Of a DNA stretch of 64,000 nt, positions 43,220-51,296 are shown piece after piece. This DNA is from Claveliimonas bilis (lineage in GTDB: Bacteria > Bacillota > Clostridia > Lachnospirales > Lachnospiraceae): contig NZ_AP024845.1 in NCBI RefSeq assembly GCF_020892095.1, forward strand, positions 1,674,001 to 1,738,000, given 5' to 3'. The notes under the pieces were generated by a model, which worked only from the letters and a program-made list of their open reading frames with translations, did no database searches and was not told where the DNA came from. Within the stretch, counting starts at the first letter, position 1; the number at the start of each line of letters is the position of its first letter. The translations under genes and the position numbers were made by a program.

Positions 43220-44599
43220 ATGCAGAAAAATGATATTGTTACAGTAGAAATCAAGGATATTGGCATTGGAGGAGAGGGAATCGGAAAGGTAGATGGATAT
43301 ACTCTGTTCATTAAAGACGCCATAGTTGGCGATGTGGTGGAAGCCAAAATTATGAAAGCTAAGAAAAATTATGGATATGCAAAATTAATGAATATTATTC
43401 AATCATCTGATGAACGAATTTCGGCAAGGTGTCCAGTGGCACGTCAATGTGGAGGATGCCAGATCCAGGAAATGAGCTATGACAGCCAGCTTGCCTTTAA
43501 ACATGAAAAAGTCCGCAACAATCTGATTCGCCTTGGCGATATCAGCCCCGAAATGCTGGACAAAGTGATGGAGCCCATATGTGGCATGGAGCAGCCGTTT
43601 CGATACCGAAATAAGGCGCAGTTCCCCATTGGAAGGACGAGGGACGGGAAACTGACAGCAGGATTCTATGCAGGGCGAACCCATTCGATCATACCGGTAC
43701 CTGATGGCGACTGTGCACTCGGTGCGGAAGAGAATCGAGAAGTACTTCAGATAATTTTGACCTTCATGGAAAAGTACAAAGTGGAAGCCTACAATGAAGA
43801 AACGCATACGGGATTGGTGCGTCATGTCCTGATCCGAAAAGGCTTTACAACAAAAGAAATGATGGTCTGTCTTGTGATTAACGGAAAAACTCTGCCGCAC
43901 AGTGATGAACTGGTCGGGCAGCTTAGCCAGATTGAGGGAATGACGAGCATTTCATATAGTGTGAATGAGGAAAAAACAAATGTCATTATGGGAAGCTGTA
44001 TAAAAACAATCTGGGGCAAAGACTATATTACGGATTACATTGGAAATGTAAAATATCAGATTTCTCCCCTGTCTTTTTATCAGGTGAATCCAATACAGAC
44101 AGAAAAGCTCTATGGGACAGCCTTGGAGTATGCGGGCCTTACCGGAAAAGAAACGGTATGGGATCTATACTGCGGAATCGGGACAATTTCTTTGTTCCTT
44201 GCACAAAAGGCAAAGCAGGTATATGGAGTTGAAATTGTACCGCAGGCTATTGATGATGCGAAAAATAATGCCGGGATAAATAGCATTGATAATGCAGACT
44301 TTTATGTTGGAAAAGCGGAAGACGTTCTTCCTGAAAAATATGAAAAAGAGGGAATTTACGCAGATGTAATTGTAGTGGATCCCCCAAGAAAAGGATGCGA
44401 GGAAACGGTATTAAACACTATGGTAAAAATGCAGCCTGACCGAATTGTATATGTAAGCTGTGATTCCGCGACACTTGCAAGGGATGTGAAGTATTTAAAG
44501 GAAAGAGGATATGAACTGGAGAGAGTCCGGGCGGTGGATATGTTTCCGCAGACGGTGCATGTGGAGACGGTTGTTCGGCTGACGAGGAAAGCCCAGTAA
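43220..44599 (+). CDS. rlmD: 23S rRNA (uracil-C5)-methyltransferase, RlmD/RumA family
   Basis: 459 residues. An N-terminal TRAM domain (VEIKDIGIGGEGIGKVDGYTLFI), [4Fe-4S] cysteines (CPVARQCGGCQIQ), SAM-binding DLYCGIGTISLFLA, and the catalytic Cys in YVSCDSATLARDVKYL. Forms 5-methyluridine in 23S rRNA (or, for some homologues in Firmicutes, other sites). No operon partner. Confidence 0.93.
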   Translation: MQKNDIVTVEIKDIGIGGEGIGKVDGYTLFIKDAIVGDVVEAKIMKAKKNYGYAKLMNIIQSSDERISARCPVARQCGGCQIQEMSYDSQLAFKHEKVRNNLIRLGDISPEMLDKVMEPICGMEQPFRYRNKAQFPIGRTRDGKLTAGFYAGRTHSIIPVPDGDCALGAEENREVLQIILTFMEKYKVEAYNEETHTGLVRHVLIRKGFTTKEMMVCLVINGKTLPHSDELVGQLSQIEGMTSISYSVNEEKTNVIMGSCIKTIWGKDYITDYIGNVKYQISPLSFYQVNPIQTEKLYGTALEYAGLTGKETVWDLYCGIGTISLFLAQKAKQVYGVEIVPQAIDDAKNNAGINSIDNADFYVGKAEDVLPEKYEKEGIYADVIVVDPPRKGCEETVLNTMVKMQPDRIVYVSCDSATLARDVKYLKERGYELERVRAVDMFPQTVHVETVVRLTRKAQ

Positions 44600-44619
44600 A
44601 TCAAGGACTTCTTCCGATT

Positions 44620-44683
44620 CTGGGTAAAAAGACTGTGTGTTTCTGTTTCCGCAGAATGGATATGGGGGAATTGCTTTACCCAG
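44620..44683 (+). other. Inverted repeat after rlmD
   Basis: CTGGGTAAA (44620-44628) and TTTACCCAG (44675-44683), 9 bp perfect, long loop. No T-tract. It could be part of a Fic-gene leader. Confidence 0.35.
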
Positions 44684-44754
44684 GGGGATAGACCACAGAG
44701 TACAGGTGATATACTTTTTTCATATTGTTGGGGAAAAAATGGAGGTGAGATGGA

Positions 44755-45846
44755 GTGAACCAAGATCCTTTTAAAGAATATATCAGAGAGTCAGAACCGG
44801 ATAAACGGGATAAAGGGTATGCATGGCATACTGCCATTGGCCTTCAGGCTGTTGATGGTCTGAAAACATCTGAATATCTGGTGCATACAGCTGTCCGTAA
44901 TATTGAGGGGGAGATATCCTTTGAAGAGGCAAATGCGCTTCTGTATGACTATTATAAAGAGAATCCTGCCCGCAATGCGGCAGATCGCACAGAGGAGGCT
45001 GATAAGGTCTCTGTCAGAATTGCGGAGCTTCTTTCAGAGAAAGCGTTCAGCTTCACGCCAAATCAATATCTTTCTATTCACAAGAAGCTGTTTAACGGCA
45101 TCTATCCTCATGCAGGGTGTATCCGGGATTACAATATCACGAAGAAAGAGTGGGTGCTTGATGGAGCAACTGTACTCTATGGCAGTGCCACAGAGCTGAG
45201 GGCGACTCTGGATTATGATTTTTCAGAAGAAAGAAACTTCTCTTATCAAAATCTTTCCATGGATGAGATCATTCGTCATCTTGCGATATTTATTTCAAAA
45301 TTATGGCAGATTCATGTGTTCGAAGAGGGGAATACCAGAACTACGGCAGTGTTCTTTATCAAATATTTGAAGACGCTTGGTTTTGACGTAACAAATGATA
45401 TTTTTGCAGAGAATGCGTGGTACTTTCGTAATGCCCTTGTTCGAGCCAACTATAATGATCTGAAAAATGGTATACACGAGACGACAGAATTTCTGGAGGT
45501 GTTTTTAAGAAATCTTTTGTTGGATGAAAATCATCCGCTTCATAATCGGACATTGCATATCAGTGGTAATTTCAAGGACATAGAAAAACCGGACATTGAA
45601 ACCGCAAAACCGGACATTGGAGAATCAAAACCGGACATTGGAGAATTGTTTCACCCCAAAACGGCAAGATATATCTTAAAGCTTCGCGAGGCATTTCCTG
45701 GTCAGGAGATCTTTGGACGTTCGGATGTGATGAAGGTAATTGACATTAAGGCCTCCAGAGCATCAGAATTTTTGAAGGAACTGGTAAAGCATGAAGTCAT
45801 TGTGCCTGTATCCGGTCATGGAAAAGGAAAATACAGATTCAGATAA
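44755..45846 (+). CDS. Fic-domain protein with C-terminal winged helix
   Basis: 363 residues from GTG 44755 (GGAGGTGAGATGGA upstream). Fic motif HVFEEGNTRTT with catalytic His187; an upstream helix RNIEGE (about 48-53) resembles the inhibitory (S/T)xxxE(G/N) segment but lacks the Ser/Thr. Linker residues about 275-300 carry three KPDI repeats (KPDIETA, KPDIGES, KPDIGEL). A winged helix closes the protein (REAFPGQEIFGRSDVMKV...). Fic enzymes usually transfer AMP onto Ser/Thr/Tyr of a partner. Target unknown; it may regulate its own transcription. Confidence 0.9.
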   Translation: MNQDPFKEYIRESEPDKRDKGYAWHTAIGLQAVDGLKTSEYLVHTAVRNIEGEISFEEANALLYDYYKENPARNAADRTEEADKVSVRIAELLSEKAFSFTPNQYLSIHKKLFNGIYPHAGCIRDYNITKKEWVLDGATVLYGSATELRATLDYDFSEERNFSYQNLSMDEIIRHLAIFISKLWQIHVFEEGNTRTTAVFFIKYLKTLGFDVTNDIFAENAWYFRNALVRANYNDLKNGIHETTEFLEVFLRNLLLDENHPLHNRTLHISGNFKDIEKPDIETAKPDIGESKPDIGELFHPKTARYILKLREAFPGQEIFGRSDVMKVIDIKASRASEFLKELVKHEVIVPVSGHGKGKYRFR

Positions 45847-45880
45847 CGGCGAAGTTGAGACAATGAGCTTATTCCGCTTC

Positions 45881-46501
45881 TCACCTCAAAGGCGCAATAT
45901 ACCCCATTTGAAACGCCTTGGCAACCGCTTCGATGGAAGAAGTCACGCCCAGTTTTTCATAAATGTGCTGTAAATGATTGGAAAGTGTCCGTTCGCTGAT
46001 ATAGAGTTCTTTTGCGATGTCTTTACGCTTTTTCCCGGAGGAAATTAATTGCAGGATCTGTTTTTCCGTGCTGGTCAGCTCTTCGATAACCGGCTCGTTT
46101 TCGTCCGGCGGAAAGCAGGAACGGCCATGATAAACTGCGAGGATAGAATCCAGTAGTTTATCAGGATTTATATTTTTGTTAAGAAATCCGGATATTCCGG
46201 ATTTTTTTGCTTCGTGGCGGTAAACGGGAAGGTCATAGCCGGTAAGTATGATGATCTTTAAATCCGGAATGGCTTTTAATAAGCGGCGGGCCAGCGACAG
46301 TCCGTCGTTTTCGCTTAATTTTCCCAGGTTGATGTCCATCAGGACAATGTCAATACGTTCACGGAGCACAAGATCTGCCAGGGATTCTGTTTCCTGTGTG
46401 ATGATGAAATGCTCGATCTCGGAATATTCTTCTAATGCGATCGCCAGACTTTTGGCGAAAAGGGCATGATCGTCAACTAACAAAATATTGATAAGAAACA
46501 T
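45881..46501 (-). CDS. LuxR/NarL-family response regulator
   Basis: 206 residues. Receiver with DDH (10-12), phospho-acceptor Asp56 (IVLMDINLG), and a C-terminal LuxR HTH (LTSTEKQILQLISSGKKRKDIAKELYISERTLSNHLQHIYEKL). The 5' end overlaps the sensor gene by 29 bp. Since that sensor is truncated, the regulator may have lost its input or respond to another kinase. Confidence 0.92.
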   Translation of the reverse strand: MFLINILLVDDHALFAKSLAIALEEYSEIEHFIITQETESLADLVLRERIDIVLMDINLGKLSENDGLSLARRLLKAIPDLKIIILTGYDLPVYRHEAKKSGISGFLNKNINPDKLLDSILAVYHGRSCFPPDENEPVIEELTSTEKQILQLISSGKKRKDIAKELYISERTLSNHLQHIYEKLGVTSSIEAVAKAFQMGYIAPLR

Positions 46502-47027
46502 CTCCTTTCATTAAAAATGAAATCTCGATCCGGACGCCATGAGGGCTATTGTCGGAAATAGACATGGTTCCGTTTAAGTCCGAAATCTGTTCTTTTATGG
46601 AAAAAATTCCTTTATGCCAAAGTGGGCTGTTGGTTTCGAATTTCTCGTTCAGAGGATTTTCGCTCCCGTTATCACAGACGCTGAGATTTACGGTATCCTT
46701 TTCCGAAGAAACGGTGATCCATGCGTGAGTTCCGTCGGAATGCTTGTAGATAATGGTTAAAAGTTCTTTTATCAGCCGGTATACCAATAGATCGTACGGC
46801 TCTGCAATGAACAGGGTATCAGGACAATCAAAAGATACTTTCAGGCTCCGCTGGGGGAATGCGGCGGAAACACTTTCGATGAGACTTATTAAGTTTTCTT
46901 TCAGCGTGAGTGTTTTCAAAATGACCGGGTGATAATCCTGCATTTGATTGCGGATGCGGACATTTAAGTTGTCAAGAGTCTCGATCATAATGTCCTGGAT
47001 TTCGGATTTACAGATTTTTGGGGAGAT
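46473..47027 (-). pseudogene. Sensor histidine kinase, C-terminal remnant broken at an IS
   Basis: Reading from 47027 the chain keeps part of the dimerisation region (LDNLNVRIRNQMQ), an HATPase N-box-like KHS, CDNGSEN, and LWHKGIFSIKEQISDLNGTMSI...GVRIEIS. The N-terminal sensor part is missing: the IS481-type element begins at 47028. Beyond the element the frame continues only as intergenic-looking sequence overlapping the MATE promoter, so the 5' part was probably lost or never intact there. A hybrid start inside the IS (47054) could still express the fragment. Partner of the LuxR regulator downstream. Confidence 0.75.
47003..47027. repeat. Left target duplication (25 bp) of the IS481-type element
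   Basis: Identical to 48195-48219. Begins CGGATTTACAG and ends GGGGAGAT. One more base (T) matches and makes the edge ambiguous. Confidence 0.85.
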
Positions 47028-48194
47028 TGTTGGGGTACAATAGATAGGTAACAAAATAAGAACAAGGATTCACCTTGATGTGATATATTGGAATTGTCGA
47101 GAAACCAATAGTCAGATCGAAAGGAGAATCCTTGTATGTCGAGTTTATCACACCCGAAATATCAGCGTCAACGTATTGTTAAATATGCGCAAAAACATTC
47201 TGTAACAGAAACGGCAATCCGATATAAAGTGAGCCGAAAAACAGTATATAAATGGCTTTCCCGATATGATGGGACGGCATCCAGTCTGGAGGATCGTAGC
47301 CACAGACCTAAAACATCGCCAAGAAGTCATACAGAACAGGAACTCCGTCAGATCCGTCGACGATTAAAGAAATATAAATGGTCGGACTTACTCCTGGCGT
47401 ATCAGGAACTGGTAGAAATAGACGGTTATACACGCAGCTATGGAGGATTTAAACGAATCGCAGCCCGGTTAAAGGATTTGAAACCACCGAAAAAGAAGAA
47501 AAAGAAACGAAAGTTGAAGCCGTATCGGCGGGCAGATTATCCAGGACAGAAAATACAGATTGATGTGAAATATGTGCCTTCGTATTGCATAGCAGACGGG
47601 AGAAAATATTATCAATATACTGCAGTGGATGAATGCAGCAGATGGACATACAGAGAGTTGTATGATGAACATAGCACCTATAGTTCCAGAGATTTTCTGG
47701 AAAAACTGATTCGTCATGCGCCGTTTCCGGTCAGGGAGGTGCAGACGGATAATGGGACAGAGTTTACCAACCGCCTGCTAGTGATCAAGAGTAAACATCT
47801 GACTCTGTTTGAAAAGGCCCTGGAGGAGCTGGGGATCGTGTATCACCGGATACAGATAGCAACGCCGAGACATAACGGGAAAGTAGAACGCCAGCACCGG
47901 ACAGATGAAGCGAGATTTTATAAGCAGATGCGGATGTATAGCCTGGAAGACGGCCGGAAACAGCTGGAAATGTACCAGAGGAGATCGAATAACTACATCA
48001 AGACGTGTCTGGGGATGAAAAGTCCGAATACGATCGTAAAAATGTATCAAGGAGTCATGTTTTAAAGCAGATAAGGACGGCAGGATTATATCACAAAGAG
48101 AATGTCAGAGTCAGGTGGTATTCCCCCAAGGGGCCTCCATCTCCCTTGACATTTCTTTCAGGGTGAAGTGTTACCAATCATTGACACCTATACA
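47028..48194 (+). mobile_element. IS481-type insertion sequence, 1167 bp
   Basis: Imperfect 26-bp inverted ends beginning TG and ending GGTAACA on both sides (left 47028-47053, right 48194-48169, 17 of 26 matching by eye). One transposase gene. Flanked by 25-bp direct repeats, long for this family. It lies between a sensor kinase remnant and the promoter of a MATE gene. Confidence 0.85.
47136..48065 (+). CDS. IS481-family DDE transposase
   Basis: 309 residues. N-terminal HTH (VTETAIRYKVSRKTVYKWLSRYD), a Lys-rich linker, and an rve integrase core: KIQIDVKYVP (first Asp), VQTDNGTEFTN (second Asp) and RHNGKVERQHRTDE (Glu). Frame is intact. GAAAGGAG precedes the ATG. Confidence 0.93.
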   Translation: MSSLSHPKYQRQRIVKYAQKHSVTETAIRYKVSRKTVYKWLSRYDGTASSLEDRSHRPKTSPRSHTEQELRQIRRRLKKYKWSDLLLAYQELVEIDGYTRSYGGFKRIAARLKDLKPPKKKKKKRKLKPYRRADYPGQKIQIDVKYVPSYCIADGRKYYQYTAVDECSRWTYRELYDEHSTYSSRDFLEKLIRHAPFPVREVQTDNGTEFTNRLLVIKSKHLTLFEKALEELGIVYHRIQIATPRHNGKVERQHRTDEARFYKQMRMYSLEDGRKQLEMYQRRSNNYIKTCLGMKSPNTIVKMYQGVMF

Positions 48195-48219
48195 CGGATT
48201 TACAGATTTTTGGGGAGAT
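48195..48219. repeat. Right target duplication (25 bp) of the IS481-type element
   Basis: Copy of 47003-47027. It ends 4 bp before the -35 box of the MATE promoter. Confidence 0.85.
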
Positions 48220-48223
48220 TTTC

Positions 48224-48252
48224 TTGACAAATGAAGGAAAGATATATACAAT
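48224..48252 (+). promoter_or_regulatory. Promoter of the second MATE gene
   Basis: TTGACA (48224-48229), 17 bp, TACAAT (48247-48252). Confidence 0.75.
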
Positions 48253-48294
48253 TATAGACTGCACGGAGGGCAGATCATTCGTTGGAAATGACGA

Positions 48295-48344
48295 GCTGGA
48301 TAAGGGCACAGGCTGAAACGCCTGTCTCTTTATCCGGCTTTTTT
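48295..48344 (+). terminator. Leader terminator or attenuator before the MATE gene
   Basis: GGATAAG...ACAGGC (48298-48313) pairs with GCCTGT...CTTTATCC (48320-48335), then GGC and six T. It lies in the leader about 40 nt after the transcript start, so it may control read-through. Confidence 0.7.
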
Positions 48345-48386
48345 ATTTAAGCGGGAACGAAATTCTTGATTAAGTAAAACGCTCCG
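48339..48386 (+). repeat. Small leader hairpin element, copy 2
   Basis: Six T, ATTTAA, hairpin GGGAA...TTCTT, ATTAAGTAAAACGCTCCG. Same layout as 10845-10893 with altered but mostly still paired stem bases. Confidence 0.6.
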
Positions 48387-48411
48387 TTATTTGTGAAAGG
48401 AGAGATTGGAA

Positions 48412-49737
48412 ATGGACTTCCTAAATGGAAAAATCAAGACACTTTACTTTAAATATCTGGCAGCGGCGTTTGGCAGCGCCTTGATTACTTCTATTTATTC
48501 TATTGTAGATATGGCCATGGTGGGGCAGTATCATGGCCCGGAAGGTGCGGCGGCCCTGGCGGTAGTGGCTCCTGTCTGGAATATTATTTACAGCATGGGA
48601 CTTTTAATGGGGATCGGCGGATCTGTTCTTTTCAGTACGATCAGAGGGAGAGAAGGAAGCGAGATCCGACGGTCTAACGAATATTTTACTATCTCGGTGA
48701 TCGGTTCGGTGATCCTGGCTCTGGCTGCCTGGGCGGCTATTATTTTCCTGGATCGGGAATTGCTCCTGCTTTTTGGGGCAGGAGAAAAAACGCTTCCGCT
48801 GGCGCTGCAATATGTAAAACCGATTAAATTTGTTGTGCCTTGCTTCCTCTTTACACAGATGCTGGCAGCCTATCTTAGAAATGACAAAAATCCGGGCCTG
48901 GCTACCGGGGCAGTGCTGGCAGGAGGAATTTTTAATATATTCGGAGATTATTTCTTTGTGTTTATATGTGATATGGGAGCGTTTGGTGCCGGCCTTGCAA
49001 CGGCGATCGGCTCTGTGATTTCTATAGTGACGATGCTGTCCCATTTCTTTACAAAGAAAAATACACTGAGTCTGGTACGGCCTTCCAGAATAATGAAAAA
49101 ATTCCGCGAGGTTATTGTGACCGGATTTGCTACATTTTTCATTGATATTGCAATGGGAATATTAACGATCCTGTTTAACCGTCAGATCATGGCTTATCTG
49201 GGAACAAACGCGCTTTCGGTTTATGGCGTGATCGTCAATATCAGTACGTTTGTACAGTGCTGTGCTTATAGTGTGGGACAGGCATCCCAGCCGATTCTGT
49301 CTGCAAATTTCGGGGCAGGAAAGGGAAGCAGGATTCGGGAGACATTGAAATATGCCCTGGGAACTACCACGTTTTTCGGCATTGTCTGGGTAGCGCTCTG
49401 CATGTTGATTCCCAATCAGTTTATCCGCATTTTCATGGATCCTACAGAGGCGGTGCTGCAGATCGCGCCCTCTATTATACGGAGTTACGGAATCTCATTT
49501 TTGCTGCTGCCGCTGAATATTTTTTCAACCTATTATTTTCAGGCTGTTATGAAGCCCCAGGCAGCATTTGTGGTATCGGTATCACGAGGACTTGTTATCA
49601 GCGGAATTTTGATCCTGCTTCTTCCGGCTTTGGTCGGAGCAGACGCCCTGTGGTTTGCAATGCCGATTACAGAACTGTTTACGGCAGTTTATGCAGTTGT
49701 GATGATGAGAAATTATACTCGGAAGCTGGCGGGATAA
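48412..49737 (+). CDS. MATE-family efflux transporter
   Basis: 441 residues from ATG 48412 (AAAGGAGAG 7 bp upstream). About twelve membrane helices with MATE patterns: SIVDMAMVGQYHGPEGAAALAV, GIGGSVLFS, AYLRNDKNPGLA and VGQASQPILSANFGAGKGSRI. Distinct from the MarR-coupled MATE at 5574-6899. An AraC/GyrI regulator follows after about 80 bp on the same strand. The leader holds a possible attenuator. Substrate unknown. Confidence 0.9.
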   Translation: MDFLNGKIKTLYFKYLAAAFGSALITSIYSIVDMAMVGQYHGPEGAAALAVVAPVWNIIYSMGLLMGIGGSVLFSTIRGREGSEIRRSNEYFTISVIGSVILALAAWAAIIFLDRELLLLFGAGEKTLPLALQYVKPIKFVVPCFLFTQMLAAYLRNDKNPGLATGAVLAGGIFNIFGDYFFVFICDMGAFGAGLATAIGSVISIVTMLSHFFTKKNTLSLVRPSRIMKKFREVIVTGFATFFIDIAMGILTILFNRQIMAYLGTNALSVYGVIVNISTFVQCCAYSVGQASQPILSANFGAGKGSRIRETLKYALGTTTFFGIVWVALCMLIPNQFIRIFMDPTEAVLQIAPSIIRSYGISFLLLPLNIFSTYYFQAVMKPQAAFVVSVSRGLVISGILILLLPALVGADALWFAMPITELFTAVYAVVMMRNYTRKLAG

Positions 49738-49819
49738 GGGCTCTCTTTTTCGTGCAGGAAAAGCGAGGACGGATCCTTTGCAGACTGATAAAATGAAATT
49801 GTAAAAGGAGAAATGAAAA

Positions 49820-50674
49820 ATGGATTGGATTGAACGGTTAAATGAGGCGATTCGCTATATAGAAGAAAATCTCACAGGCAAAATAGAATACGAAAAACTG
49901 GGACAAATTGCCTGCTGCTCTGCTTACCATTTTCAGAGAATGTTTACTTATATGGCCGGCATGCCGTTATCAGAATATATCCGCAAAAGGAAGATGTCGT
50001 TAGCGGCTGTTGATTTGCAGGAAGACGGAGCGAAAGTCATTGATATAGCGGCAAAATATGGTTATGCCTCGCCTACTGCATTTAACAGAGCGTTTCAGTC
50101 GGTCCATGGGATCAATCCGTCCTCGGTAAAGAATGAGGGGACAGCAATAAAATCATTTCCTCCTATTACATTCAAGATTACGGTCAAAGGAGTGGAAGAA
50201 ATGAATTATCGCATAGAAACAAAAGGGGCGTTTCGTATCGTTGGAAAGTCATATCCATTAAGCCGGGAAATCGAACAGAACTTTTTAGAAGTGCCGCAGA
50301 TGTGGGATGGGGCCGTTGAGGATGGTACGATCAAAAAAATCATTTCACTGATGGATGCGCAGCCTCGGGGAGTCTTAGGCGTAAGCGCCTGCAGTGATGA
50401 TGCGCAGTGGAGATACTATATAGCAGTCTCGTCTTCAGCGGATGTTGATGATTCTTTGGAAGAATATATCATCCCGGAAAGTATGTGGGCAATTTTTCCC
50501 GGCGCCGGCACGGGGAAATCCATTCAGGAATTAGAGAAACGTATTGTAACAGAGTGGCTTCCCACTTCCGGGTTTGAGTTTACGGAAGGGCCGGACATAG
50601 AGGTTTACTTTAATCCCGATCCGCAAAAGACAACCTATGAAGTGTGGATACCTGTAAAGAAAAAGCAGTCATAG
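49820..50674 (+). CDS. AraC-family regulator with GyrI-like effector domain
   Basis: 284 residues. N-terminal pair of AraC HTHs (LTGKIEYEKLGQIACCSAYHFQRMFTYMAGMPLSEYIRKRKM; IDIAAKYGYASPTAFNRAFQSVHGINPSS) and a C-terminal GyrI/SoxS-like small-molecule-binding domain (ETKGAFRIVGKSYPLS...VYFNPDPQKTTYEVWIPVKK). Such proteins often activate drug-efflux genes; the MATE gene just upstream is a plausible target, inferred from position. Confidence 0.9.
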   Translation: MDWIERLNEAIRYIEENLTGKIEYEKLGQIACCSAYHFQRMFTYMAGMPLSEYIRKRKMSLAAVDLQEDGAKVIDIAAKYGYASPTAFNRAFQSVHGINPSSVKNEGTAIKSFPPITFKITVKGVEEMNYRIETKGAFRIVGKSYPLSREIEQNFLEVPQMWDGAVEDGTIKKIISLMDAQPRGVLGVSACSDDAQWRYYIAVSSSADVDDSLEEYIIPESMWAIFPGAGTGKSIQELEKRIVTEWLPTSGFEFTEGPDIEVYFNPDPQKTTYEVWIPVKKKQS

Positions 50675-50678
50675 CGAA

Positions 50679-50716
50679 AAGAAGCTGACGCATTTTAAGC
50701 GGCAGCTTCTTTATTT
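50679..50716. terminator. Bidirectional terminator between araC/gyrI and marR
   Basis: AAGAAGCTG (50679-50687) pairs with CAGCTTCTT (50703-50711), with A-rich and T-rich flanks. It overlaps the marR stop codon. Confidence 0.7.
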
Positions 50717-51169
50717 TTCCGGTTTTTCAAATGTATAGAAAAGTTCGTTCAGACGATTTAAAAGATGAACTAATTGCTCCATATTATCTTCGCCAAATTC
50801 CAGAAGAAGTTTTTTCCAGGCTTCTTCGCATTTCTCCATAGAGTGCTGTGCGGCAGCCTGTCCTTCAGCAGTTGTGCTGATGGAAATTTTCCGTCTGTCC
50901 TTCGGATCAATGGTCCGCGTGATATAGTTCTTTTTCTCCAGTGTATTGAGAATATAGGAAACGGCTGGTTTGGAGATGCGCAGACGTTCCTGCATTTTTG
51001 GTACATTCAAATTAGTGCAGGACTCTTTGCTGCAGCTGCATCCGCCGGAAATATCATGAAGGATCGCCATCTCATTGATCTGCATTTCGCATTCCAGAGA
51101 AAAAAGTGATTCCAGTTTTTTGAAACATGCCATAGAGCAGAAAAATTCTTCTCTCAATTTGTCGTTCAT
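50711..51169 (-). CDS. MarR-family transcriptional regulator
   Basis: 152 residues, ATG 51169 behind AAGGAGTTAAG. Winged helix LNVPKMQERLRISKPAVSYILNTLEKKNYITRTIDPKDRRKISISTT. A short cysteine-containing insert (GGCSCSKESCTNL, about residues 40-52) precedes the HTH and could bind a metal or sense oxidants; that is unusual for plain MarR proteins. TTAAGG repeats upstream of the ATG may be its operator. No gene is coupled downstream. Confidence 0.88.
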   Translation of the reverse strand: MNDKLREEFFCSMACFKKLESLFSLECEMQINEMAILHDISGGCSCSKESCTNLNVPKMQERLRISKPAVSYILNTLEKKNYITRTIDPKDRRKISISTTAEGQAAAQHSMEKCEEAWKKLLLEFGEDNMEQLVHLLNRLNELFYTFEKPEK

Positions 51170-51250
51170 CTTAACTCCTTAATTAGTAAAGCCTTAACAA
51201 AATATATGAGTCAAGTATAGCGCAGTTTTGGAGGGATTTCAAGAGAAGGA

Positions 51251-51296
51251 AGCTTTGAGTATGCTGCATTATGTAGCTTTGAGTATGCTGCATTAT
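51251..51296. repeat. Two-copy 22-bp direct repeat at the 3' end of the ROK gene
   Basis: AGCTTTGAGTATGCTGCATT(AT) at 51251-51272 and 51275-51296, separated by 2 bp. The second copy contains the stop codon of the ROK gene. Confidence 0.8.

Noticed and set aside
48220-48330. Possible N-terminal part of the broken sensor kinase beyond the IS481-type element
   Set aside because: The frame stays open for a while but does not look like a sensor domain, and it overlaps a good promoter and the leader terminator of the MATE gene.
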